A program made the position numbers and the translations under genes. From an uncultured Prevotella sp. (GTDB lineage: Bacteria > Bacteroidota > Bacteroidia > Bacteroidales > Bacteroidaceae), in contig UQWP01000064.1 in NCBI GenBank assembly GCA_900544825.1, positions 1-22,136 of the forward strand: DNA of 22,136 bases. Direction: 5' to 3'. The notes under the pieces were generated by a model. It was not told the DNA's origin, did no database searches, and saw nothing but the letters and a program-made list of their open reading frames with translations. Positions 16,432 to 22,099 of this stretch are shown here, one piece after another (position 1 is the first letter of the stretch; the number at the start of each line of letters is the position of its first letter).

Positions 16432-17178
16432 TTAAAGATCTACGTTGTCGCTGCCGCCCTCTTCACTGCCGGTATTGCCGCCGCTGGTTCCCTGGTCGCT
16501 GGTGGTTCCGCTATCGCCAGCTCCCTGCGTTCCGCTGCCTTCAGTTCCGGTAGTTCCGCTGCCGCCAGCGTTGCTGCCGCCGCCCTGGGTTCCACCACCA
16601 GTGGTTCCGTCGCCATCGCCACCTCCATCAGGAGTTTCTGGGGCATTGAGGTCCACATTGGTCTTGCCCTCCTTGATCGCCTTGATCACGGCAGCCTGAG
16701 CACTGCGGCTAGCCACGAGGTTGAATTCTGCATCCTCTAGCAGGTTCTTGAACTGCTGTCCAGGCTCCCACTGAACCTTCACGTTGGTGATGTTCTGCGC
16801 CGTAAACTTGTCGGCAGTCTCTGCGCCCTTGGAGCTGAGTAGGAGAGAGAAATCGCCCAGGTCGCCCAGTCGGATCTTCTTGCCCTCGAGCAGCATCTCT
16901 CTCATGCAATCTACTGCCATGTAGAGGATGGCGCTGATGTCGGCTCTGGAATACACGCTGCCGTGAGAAGTGATGTGCTTGGCAAACTTCTCGATGGTCA
17001 TCACATCGGTGTACTGCGAGATGGCGAACGCATTCTGCTTCTCGGTCTTCACCAGGTCGGTGTCCTTCTTGTCCGGCTCCTTGCCGTCCTTCTTAGCCTG
17101 GTTGATACGTGATTTTGCCTGGTTGATCTCAAGGAGGTTTGCGTTCACGCTGCGCATTACGATGCTGTAGTTAATCAT
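16432..17178 (-). CDS. HU-like DNA-binding protein with Gly/Ser/Thr-rich tail
   Basis: The 248-residue protein has a Bacteroidales-type HU-like domain (HU-HIG class) over about residues 1-150. Its features are MINYSIVMRSVNANLLE, FAKHITSHGSVYSRADISAI, CMREMLLEGKKIRLGDLGDF and TAQNITNVKVQWEPGQQF. Such proteins resemble histone-like IHF/HU subunits and are presumed to bind DNA. A charged insert (KKDGKEPDKKDTD) sits near residue 30. From about residue 182 the sequence becomes a 65-residue acidic G/S/T-rich tail (GGGDGDGTTGGGTQGGG...) ending SDNVDL, likely disordered. It is followed by the smalltalk gene, a standard pairing. A promoter is visible about 170 nt upstream, giving a long folded leader. 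Confidence 0.87.
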   Translation of the reverse strand: MINYSIVMRSVNANLLEINQAKSRINQAKKDGKEPDKKDTDLVKTEKQNAFAISQYTDVMTIEKFAKHITSHGSVYSRADISAILYMAVDCMREMLLEGKKIRLGDLGDFSLLLSSKGAETADKFTAQNITNVKVQWEPGQQFKNLLEDAEFNLVASRSAQAAVIKAIKEGKTNVDLNAPETPDGGGDGDGTTGGGTQGGGSNAGGSGTTGTEGSGTQGAGDSGTTSDQGTSGGNTGSEEGGSDNVDL

Positions 17179-17342
17179 ACTCTGTTCTGTTTTTAAAGTT
17201 CTTAGAATCGCAACTACCCGGAAGCCCTCGTTTTGCCCCGATTCAGGGTCTTCATTGATGACCGGCGCCTGTCATCATTTTAGACCAGCTGCGGTCTTCT
17301 ATTATGACCGCCTTTTGGCACGATAGGCTGTTCCTTCGATTG
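17179..17342 (-). promoter_or_regulatory. Long structured 5' leader of the HU-like gene
   Basis: About 165 nt separate the predicted transcription start from the HU-like ATG. In the mRNA sense a hairpin GCGGTC/GACCGC (17311-17306 with 17296-17291) comes first. Then a two-tier stem (17286-17247) has outer arms GGTCT/AGACC, a symmetrical internal loop and inner arms GATGAC/GTCATC around a GGCGCC core. A small CCC/GGG hairpin (about 17250-17233) partly competes with it. No ORF is evident. A regulatory role is an inference from the structure only. Confidence 0.45.
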
Positions 17343-17348
17343 CTGGTG

Positions 17349-17380
17349 CAAAGATACGAAGATTTTCTGTAACTACCAAA
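17349..17380 (-). promoter_or_regulatory. Promoter of the HU-like/smalltalk transcript
   Basis: On the minus strand TTTG (17380-17377), a 20-nt spacer and TATCTTTG (17356-17349) match the Bacteroidetes consensus exactly. Confidence 0.75.
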
Positions 17381-17554
17381 TTTTTGCCTGTGATAAGGGG
17401 CGATTTTCAGCAAAACACTTACAATCCGAAACTTCGTTAAAAGACAAGCTCTATGTTCTATAGGTCGCATCTCTATGTTTTTGCGGTATAGAAAACTATG
17501 TTTTGTGTTATAAATCAGCATATTACAAAGTAATATCCATTTATAGGGAACGTA

Positions 17555-17706
17555 TTCTGTATTCAGTATTCAGTTTTTTTCGCTCTTGTTACCATCCTCT
17601 GTATAGATAGTATATTATATATATATATAATATGAAATATCTACTTACAATTTATAACCATAGAAAGGGTAACTATCGCGAAAAAAACTGAATACTGAAT
17701 ACTGAA
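17555..17706. mobile_element. 152-bp MITE-like, almost fully palindromic element
   Basis: The 29-bp arms 17555-17583 and 17678-17706 are inverted repeats with one mismatch. Four bases further in on each side, GTTACC (17588-17593) and GGTAAC (17668-17673) pair again, then TAGATA/TATCTA and an alternating TA tract form the centre. The outer arms contain a 7-bp tandem motif (CTGAATA). No ORF is inside and no clear target duplication flanks it. The layout is that of a non-autonomous palindromic element. Sequence 17707-17889, between it and the hipBA region, shows no gene. Confidence 0.6.
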
Positions 17707-17889
17707 CACCCTCTTAGGCACCTTACGCCATGGGGTATAATGGCAATCACCAAGTCCATGATAACCCTTGCCAAAAAAAACTAGTGTCCCGTTAAAATGA
17801 GACGATTATGAAAGTGGAGTAGGATATGTGAGCCTATTACTTTAAAAACATATCCTTAATTATTTATAAAACTTTAGGCTAACCCATCT

Positions 17890-17901
17890 TATAATGAAGT
17901 A
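17890..17901 (+). repeat. 12-mer TATAATGAAGTA upstream of the hipBA pair (possible operator)
   Basis: This 12-mer lies just upstream of the TATATTTG -7 element. Exact copies occur after hipA at 19518-19529 (same strand) and 19541-19552 (inverted). Its position would suit binding by the HTH protein, but the downstream copies also form a terminator stem. Confidence 0.45.
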
Positions 17902-17908
17902 TTTTTCT

Positions 17909-17916
17909 TATATTTG
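17909..17916 (+). promoter_or_regulatory. -7 element of the hipBA promoter
   Basis: TATATTTG matches TAnnTTTG exactly, 24 nt upstream of the ATG at 17941. I see no good TTTG at the -33 position; the spacer contains the 12-mer repeat. Confidence 0.5.
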
Positions 17917-17940
17917 CATATTATAATTGGGATTAAGGCA

Positions 17941-18261
17941 ATGACAAAGAATACAATGGCTAACAAACTTCCTAGGAAGTTGATTCAAAAAATGGAAATC
18001 GTGGGCGAGCAGATCAAGTTTGCCAGATTGCGCCGCAACCTGAGCATGGCTCAAGTTGCAGAAAGAGCAACATGCTCAGAAGTTACACTTTGCAAGGTGG
18101 AGAAAGGATTACCAACGGTTTCCATCGGAATCTACCTGCGTGTACTCTATGCCCTTCAACTGGATGATGACATCTTGCTCTTGGCAAAGGATGACAAGCT
18201 TGGAAGGGCATTGCAGGATATGGGACTGAAGAATCGTCAAAGAGCTACTAAAAAGGGATAG
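17941..18261 (+). CDS. hipB: HipB-like helix-turn-helix antitoxin/regulator
   Basis: The 106-residue protein carries a Cro/CI-type helix-turn-helix (XRE family) over about residues 22-80: GEQIKFARLRRNLSMAQVAERA, CSEVTLCKVEKGLPTVS, then IYLRVLYALQLDDDILLLAK. It ends LGRALQDMGLKNRQRATKKG, close to the pattern seen in HipB-like partners of Bacteroidetes HipA kinases. Its likely role is to repress its own promoter and counteract HipA (family knowledge). The frame opens at a TTG at 17914, but that codon lies in the -7 element, so ATG 17941 was chosen; ATG 17956 is also possible. Only 2 nt separate its stop from the hipA start. Confidence 0.82.
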   Translation: MTKNTMANKLPRKLIQKMEIVGEQIKFARLRRNLSMAQVAERATCSEVTLCKVEKGLPTVSIGIYLRVLYALQLDDDILLLAKDDKLGRALQDMGLKNRQRATKKG

Positions 18262-18263
18262 AG

Positions 18264-19517
18264 ATGGAACGACTTTTGGTTTTCGCTGATTTTAACTGGC
18301 TCGTCAGTCCAGAACTGGTGGGTGAGCTGTGCTATGAGAAATTGCGCGGCTCTGACAGCTATGCCTTTAAGTTTGATGAGAATTGGCTTAAGGTTCATGC
18401 CGGAATCAAGCTTTCAGAGGACATCAACAACTACCCTGGCATGCAATATACCCAGCCAGGAAGTGATATTTTCGGATGCTTTTCTGATGCATTGCCAGAT
18501 AGGTGGGGGCGTACCTTGCTCAAAAGAAGAGAACAGATACAGGCTTCAGAAGAGAAGAGAGCTATCAGAACTCTTTCCTCTTTCGATTACCTCATGGGTA
18601 TTGATGACTTCTCCAGAATGGGTGGATTTAGGTTCAAAAGGGAAATGGAAGGCGATTATATCAATGTGTCACCATCTCTCAGGATACCTCCACTAACAGA
18701 AATCAGAGAACTGATTCATGCCAGTCAGGAAGTGGAAAAATCTGAAGAGAATGATACACTGCCTGAGAAAAAGTGGATAGCACAGCTTATCCAACCCGGC
18801 ACCTCATTAGGTGGCGCAAGACCTAAGGCTGGTGTCTTGGATGAAAAAGGCAATCTATGCATAGCTAAGTTCCCTTCGCGCAAGGATGACTATGACACAG
18901 GGCTTTGGGAACACTTTTCTCATCTTCTCGCTCAAAAGGCAGGAATACAGGTAGCTCAAACCAGAGTGTTAGGGGGAGTGGGAAAATATCACACACTCCT
19001 GTCCAGACGATTTGACAGAACTGATGAAGCCAAGAGAATACATTTTGCGTCATCCATGTCTCTGCTGGGATTAAAGGATGGTGATAATGCACAAGATGGG
19101 TACGGTTATCTCGATATAGTTGATTTCATCCTCCAAGGTTGCTGCAACGTAGAGAAAAATCTTCAGGAACTCTTCCGAAGGGTAGCATTCAACATCTGCA
19201 TTGGAAATTCTGATGACCACTTCAGAAACCATGGTTTTCTGCTCACACCAAAAGGATGGACGCTGTCTCCTGCCTATGATATGAACCCTACTCTCAATGA
19301 ATATCAGAGTCTTCTGATCAACGAATCTTCCAACAAGGCAGACATCCATGTTCTGCTTGATTCATGCGAGAGCTATATGATAAAGAAGGAGGATGCTGAA
19401 AACATCATCCAGGAGGTTCAAGCAGCTGTGAGCAAATGGGAGAATTTAGCCATTCAGCTTCAAATCCCAGGAAGAGAGATAGATATGTTTAAGGAAAGGT
19501 TCAAACTTAACCTATAA
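18264..19517 (+). CDS. hipA: HipA-family serine/threonine kinase toxin
   Basis: The 417-residue product is a full-length HipA-type protein kinase. Relatives phosphorylate translation components (glutamyl-tRNA synthetase for E. coli HipA), causing growth arrest. An N-terminal HipA_N region (residues about 5-110, GSDSYAFKFDENWL, GCFSDALPDRWGRTLLKRRE) is followed by the kinase part. Visible motifs are the glycine-rich loop GTSLGGARPKAG (about 179-190), IAKFPS with the ATP-binding lysine at 202, the catalytic NSDDHFRNHG (D317, N322) and LSPAYDMNP with the metal-binding D339. No catalytic residue is missing, so it is probably active. It is translated directly after hipB and followed by a hairpin whose stem starts in the stop codon. 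The true substrate is unknown. Confidence 0.9.
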   Translation: MERLLVFADFNWLVSPELVGELCYEKLRGSDSYAFKFDENWLKVHAGIKLSEDINNYPGMQYTQPGSDIFGCFSDALPDRWGRTLLKRREQIQASEEKRAIRTLSSFDYLMGIDDFSRMGGFRFKREMEGDYINVSPSLRIPPLTEIRELIHASQEVEKSEENDTLPEKKWIAQLIQPGTSLGGARPKAGVLDEKGNLCIAKFPSRKDDYDTGLWEHFSHLLAQKAGIQVAQTRVLGGVGKYHTLLSRRFDRTDEAKRIHFASSMSLLGLKDGDNAQDGYGYLDIVDFILQGCCNVEKNLQELFRRVAFNICIGNSDDHFRNHGFLLTPKGWTLSPAYDMNPTLNEYQSLLINESSNKADIHVLLDSCESYMIKKEDAENIIQEVQAAVSKWENLAIQLQIPGREIDMFKERFKLNL

Positions 19518-19556
19518 TATAATGAAGTAATTATTCATAATACTTCATTATATTTT
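19516..19556. terminator. Terminator hairpin after hipA, containing two 12-mer copies
   Basis: A perfect 14-bp stem (19516-19529 with 19541-19554) surrounds an 11-nt loop and ends in TATATTTTG. It begins inside the hipA stop codon. The stem contains the 12-mer TATAATGAAGTA, also present in the hipBA promoter region. Confidence 0.7.
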
Positions 19557-19605
19557 GGGTTGTTTCTTTCAGTTTCTTATCTGTGATGCTCTGACTAAGG
19601 AGTCT

Positions 19606-19732
19606 TCCTGCATATAAGCCCCACACGCCCTGAACCAACGGTCACCGGCCGAAGGGAAAGGGCAGAAGTATTCGGATGTGTTAGCACCCTTACGCCCTGA
19701 AGGGGCAGAAGCTCCTAGTTCAGGGCAATACC
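19606..19732. repeat. Palindromic, possibly dispersed intergenic repeat
   Basis: The segment contains two related modules, each built on a GCCCTGAA...GGGCAGAAG phrase. In the second, GCCCTGAA (19694-19701) pairs perfectly with TTCAGGGC (19719-19726), and a GGGGC/GCTCC hairpin with an AGAA loop is nested inside. It resembles the TACGCCCTGAAGGGGCAGAAG type of intergenic repeat that I associate with many Bacteroides and Prevotella genomes. That association is from memory and unverified here. It does not look like a gene. Confidence 0.5.
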
Positions 19733-19906
19733 ATACAAGTACTTGACAGTCATCAACTTGACAGACTGCAACGTGTGCTTGACCATATCGCATACGACAA
19801 GGAGTATTATATGCCAGAGAGATATCTGTATAGAGTATCCGCTCGTGAATACAATTCGACGGTACTGTCTGAAATCGTCCGCAGTTTGCGGACAATTTGC
19901 CTGTGA
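19691..19906 (+). pseudogene. Possible gene remnant fused to the repeat
   Basis: One plus-strand frame is open for 71 codons from the repeat (YALKGQKLLVQGNTIQVLDS) into a protein-like stretch (LDRLQRVLDHIAYDKEYYMP, then ERYLYRVSAREYN), ending at TGA 19904. It has no start codon, ribosome-binding site or promoter. The helical, charged character suggests the 3' remnant of a gene, but I do not recognise the family. The opposite strand also has an open frame here, so at most one is real. Confidence 0.3.
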
Positions 19907-20008
19907 TGGTGCATAGAGCTTATAAAAGGGTGTATATTGAGCATTATGACGGTCTATGTCGAGTTGGAACTGACGTTTTGCGTTGCCCTCATCTAATCTG
20001 CGGAACAT
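19715..20008 (-). CDS. Hypothetical small ORF with its own promoter and hairpin leader
   Basis: A 97-residue frame starts with ATG 20008 (MFRRLDEGNAKRQFQLDIDR) and has a hydrophobic stretch late on (IQISLWHIILLVVCDMV). It runs into the palindromic repeat before its stop. In its favour, a good promoter (-7 TACCTTTG at 20095-20088) and an 11-bp hairpin (20035-20065) lie directly upstream on the same strand. Against it, the opposite strand carries an equally protein-like frame over 19691-19906, and I recognise no family. It may be a truncated or spurious gene. Confidence 0.3.
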   Translation of the reverse strand: MFRRLDEGNAKRQFQLDIDRHNAQYTPFYKLYAPSQANCPQTADDFRQYRRIVFTSGYSIQISLWHIILLVVCDMVKHTLQSVKLMTVKYLYGIALN

Positions 20009-20034
20009 TTATTTGAGGTGTTGACCTTGTCTTT

Positions 20035-20065
20035 CGTTTAAGGTCACAATTTGCGACCTTAAACG
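20035..20065. other. Perfect 11-bp inverted repeat (hairpin)
   Basis: CGTTTAAGGTC (20035-20045) pairs exactly with GACCTTAAACG (20055-20065) around a 9-nt loop. On the minus strand it would form a stem early in the transcript from the 20088-20095 promoter. No T-run follows on either strand, so a terminator role is doubtful. Confidence 0.6.
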
Positions 20066-20087
20066 TGTTGTTACTTATTATTGTATG

Positions 20088-20119
20088 CAAAGGTAGTGCT
20101 TTTAGCCACTATTGCACAA
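20088..20119 (-). promoter_or_regulatory. Leftward promoter in the gene-poor stretch
   Basis: On the minus strand a weak -33 element TTGT, a 20-nt spacer and a perfect -7 element TACCTTTG (20095-20088) point left towards the small ORF ending at 19715. Confidence 0.45.
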
Positions 20120-20155
20120 CCCCTTTTTTTGAAAAAGAACGTAAAATTATTAGTT

Positions 20156-20266
20156 TTATTGCTGTGATTGTACTTTTAGTAATCGCTTAACTCGTTGCAC
20201 CGTACTTACTCCTTTACCACTCAACTTCGCCACATACCTAATGGTTATGTCGTTAATCCTACCCAT
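20156..20266 (-). pseudogene. Short HTH-like fragment, perhaps a recombinase tail
   Basis: A 36-codon frame reads MGRINDITIRYVAKLSGKG then VSTVQRVKRLLKVQSQQ and stop; an in-frame ATG at 20287 would add seven residues. The pattern (IRYVAKLSGKGVSTVQRVKR) resembles the helix-turn-helix at the end of resolvase- or transposase-like proteins, but the fragment is too short to assign. Its start lies within a strong hairpin that acts as a terminator for the other strand. Most likely a remnant, or chance coding antisense to a small RNA. Confidence 0.25.
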
Positions 20267-20300
20267 ACCCCTTGTTTTAGGGTGCATGGGTAGTTTTTTT
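20259..20300 (+). terminator. Strong intrinsic terminator (plus strand)
   Basis: An 8-bp perfect outer stem and inner C/G pairs close around a T-rich loop, with a run of seven T directly after the stem. No plus-strand CDS ends nearby; the nearest upstream is hipA, which already has its own hairpin. Confidence 0.8.
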
Positions 20301-20390
20301 AAAAAAAAAGGAGAAGATTATGGCTGATACAGCAAGAGAAACGGTTTGGCTATGTTAAACTTGGTTAACTTTACAGTTTTTTTTAGGAGC

Positions 20391-20423
20391 TTGGCTTTTT
20401 TAACAAAATAAATCGTAAATTTG
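20391..20423 (+). promoter_or_regulatory. Promoter of the exported hypothetical protein
   Basis: TTGG (20391-20394, one mismatch to TTTG), a 21-nt spacer and TAAATTTG (20416-20423) match the Bacteroidetes consensus, 47 nt upstream of the ATG. Confidence 0.6.
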
Positions 20424-20470
20424 CAGCGAGAAATAAAAACTTGAAGAATAAACAACATAAAAATAAACTT

Positions 20471-21619
20471 ATGAAGAAAATCTCGTTGATAGTGATGAGC
20501 TGCATAATAGCTTGCGGACTGTTCGCCAACCACGGCATCGTGAAGGGCGGAGAAATGTCGCCTAAGGTAGAGGACACGGTATCAATTGACAAGAAAATCA
20601 CTGATAGTCAATGTCTATCGAACAACTCCGACACGTTGGAAGTGGACACAGCTGGCGAAGACTCTGTTGTGAATGTGGTGGCCTACTTCTGCAAGGGCGA
20701 CACCTGCGAATACTGGATATATGAGAATGAGTGGAAGGTGAACGACAAGGACACGGTGAAGACGCTCGGCGTATCCACCCAGGTGCGCCTCGTGGTAAAC
20801 GATTCCACCAGCAAGGGCTATAAGATGAGCTACACCTTCCTGGACGTAAAGGCCGATTCGGTGGGCGACACCTTCCGGGACAAGATGATGGCCATAGTAG
20901 CGGAGCGCACCGCCAAGAGCGTGATAGGCACTACCATCAACTTTGAGACCGATGAATATGGTCGCATCACCAAGATTACCAATCTCTCGCAAATCAAGAA
21001 GCAGGCAAAGGCTCTCTTCAAGGCGAGCATGAAGGACATCGCCGCCATGCCCATCATGCAGGTAATGAAGAAGGCGATAGGTCTTGACTTCAGAAAAATA
21101 GGCAACCAGGCTAACACCGACGAGGTGGTGGAGGGCTACCTGGAGGAGCTGAAACTGCTCTTCGCCTTCCACGGAAGCCAATATGCCGTGGGCGAGCATC
21201 ACGAGCACGAGGATGCCACCAAGGATAGCTACGCCAACGACACTTATATCAATGCCAGCCTAGAGAAGAATGGCAACTACACAATCTCCTGCGAGGTGGT
21301 CAGCATGATACCAAAGGAGACCGTGAAGGAGGTGATGGGTGGACTGATGGGTGCCTTCATGGAAGGACTGAAGGGCAAGAAGACCGAGGACGGCAAGGAT
21401 CATGATGGCGACATCAAGGACTTGGACGACGAGTTTAAGAAGGAGATAGACAAGGCACTTGACCAAGATGCCCAGACCTCGGAGTATCTCAGTGTGACCT
21501 GCTTCGAGGATGGCTGGCCTAGCAGCGTGTTGAAGCAAAATAAAAATGTGATGGCTGGCCGTGGCAAGCTGAAGCAGAAACTCATTGAGGCTTGCCGATT
21601 CGCACAGCGCGAGAAATGA
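20471..21619 (+). CDS. Exported protein of unknown function
   Basis: I do not recognise the family of this 382-residue protein. It begins MKKISLIVMSCIIACGLFAN, an export signal. IIAC at residues 12-15 could be a lipobox, or signal peptidase I could cut after GLFA. The mature part is beta-rich at first (VVNVVAYFCKGDTCEYWIYE, VSTQVRLVVNDSTSKGYKMS), then has helical, lysine-rich segments (SQIKKQAKALFKASMKDIAA) and a strongly charged stretch near residue 320 (KTEDGKDHDGDIKDLDDEFK). It ends SYEYLSV-like strands and FAQREK. The open frame extends up to a TTG at 20441, but ATG 20471 gives the better signal peptide. It has its own promoter and no terminator straight after. Expression in the envelope is likely; the role is unknown. 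Confidence 0.75.
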   Translation: MKKISLIVMSCIIACGLFANHGIVKGGEMSPKVEDTVSIDKKITDSQCLSNNSDTLEVDTAGEDSVVNVVAYFCKGDTCEYWIYENEWKVNDKDTVKTLGVSTQVRLVVNDSTSKGYKMSYTFLDVKADSVGDTFRDKMMAIVAERTAKSVIGTTINFETDEYGRITKITNLSQIKKQAKALFKASMKDIAAMPIMQVMKKAIGLDFRKIGNQANTDEVVEGYLEELKLLFAFHGSQYAVGEHHEHEDATKDSYANDTYINASLEKNGNYTISCEVVSMIPKETVKEVMGGLMGAFMEGLKGKKTEDGKDHDGDIKDLDDEFKKEIDKALDQDAQTSEYLSVTCFEDGWPSSVLKQNKNVMAGRGKLKQKLIEACRFAQREK

Positions 21620-21809
21620 TGAACTATTTCGACCTGTACAGATTGAATACAAGGTGAAGGATGCCAACTTTATTGTATTAACAGACTCTGTTGTTAATGA
21701 GCCAGAGGGTGAGACTGCAAAATTTTATGTGTTGAAAAAAGTAAAAAATATGCGACTTATAAAAAACGTTGATAGCATTTTTGCTACTCACGATTTTTAT
21801 AAGTCGTGA
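21620..21809 (+). pseudogene. 3' fragment of an unknown gene
   Basis: Directly after the exported-protein stop, a different frame reads FRPVQIEYKVKDANFIVLTD then SVVNEPEGETAKFYVLKKVK and ends HDFYKS at TGA 21807-21809. The frame opens at 21585 inside the previous gene. No credible start codon or ribosome-binding site is present. The composition looks coding, so it is probably the tail of a truncated gene, or a segment once joined to the upstream gene by a frameshift. A nested palindrome overlaps its last 18 codons. Confidence 0.35.
21753..21806. other. Nested 54-bp palindrome ending at a stop codon
   Basis: CGACTTATAAAAA (21753-21765) pairs perfectly with 21794-21806. Inside it CG/CG and then TAGCA (21773-21777) with TGCTA (21782-21786) pair around TTTT. 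The TGA stop follows immediately. It could be a terminator with poor U-tract, a cruciform-forming recombination site or an element end. Confidence 0.6.
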
Positions 21810-21825
21810 CACATTACTTGATTAT

Positions 21826-22032
21826 TTATTCAAAAATTCTAAGCAAACCATACATTATAGACCCAAAACCAACAACATATCCTTTAAGATAATTAATATA
21901 GTTTATTGTAAAACTCGGTGGAAAATTACGCCTGTCTTTGTATGTGATATTTAGGAATGTAATACCATAGGATATTGCACAAATACTATCATATCTTTTA
22001 AATAAGATGGTTGTTATTCCTAAGCATATCAT
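21826..22032 (-). CDS. Small hydrophobic protein, unknown
   Basis: ATG 22032 opens a 68-residue frame, MICLGITTILFKRYDSICAI followed by SYGITFLNITYKDRRNFPPS and ending YGLLRIFE. It has two hydrophobic parts (about residues 1-30 and 50-66) flanking a basic, proline-containing loop, as in a two-helix membrane protein. A TTG 18 nt upstream would lengthen it slightly. I see no promoter, and a perfect hairpin lies 18 nt upstream of the ATG, which would tend to block transcription from the right. It may be real but poorly expressed, or a remnant; AT content is higher than in the core genes. Confidence 0.35.
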   Translation of the reverse strand: MICLGITTILFKRYDSICAISYGITFLNITYKDRRNFPPSFTINYINYLKGYVVGFGSIMYGLLRIFE

Positions 22033-22050
22033 CAAAATTGAAAAAATCAA

Positions 22051-22078
22051 GTAAGTGCCATTTTTTTATGGCACTTAC
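22051..22078. terminator. Perfect 11-bp hairpin, likely terminator
   Basis: GTAAGTGCCAT (22051-22061) pairs exactly with ATGGCACTTAC (22068-22078) around a 6-nt T loop. The minus strand continues TTGATTTTTTC and the plus strand CGACTTTTGTTTG, so it could act either way. Confidence 0.65.
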
Positions 22079-22099
22079 CGACTTTTGTTTGACTAGCAT

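Larger units (their letters stand above)
20128..20300 (+). ncRNA. Candidate small RNA unit (promoter to terminator, no ORF)
   Basis: A promoter-like pair, TTTG at 20128-20131 and TAGTTTTA at 20151-20158 (19-nt spacer, one mismatch to TAnnTTTG), is followed by about 135 nt without a plus-strand gene. A strong intrinsic terminator ends the unit: CTACCCAT (20259-20266) pairs with ATGGGTAG (20286-20293), CCC/GGG pairs inside, and seven T follow (20294-20300). No protein gene on this strand explains the terminator. An RNA gene is inferred, not shown. Confidence 0.35.

Noticed and set aside
16309..16740. Plus-strand 143-codon frame over the HU-like tail and smalltalk gene
   Set aside because: It is the reverse complement of the low-complexity Gly/Ser/Thr tail; the Ala/Ser-rich product is an artefact.
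17715..17775. tRNA-like look of the stretch around GGGGTATAATGGCAATCACC
   Set aside because: I could not form a cloverleaf with a T-arm and acceptor stem.
17784..17810. Possible insertion-sequence end (GTGTCCCGTTAAA)
   Set aside because: No matching inverted end or transposase is in the window, so the resemblance cannot be supported.
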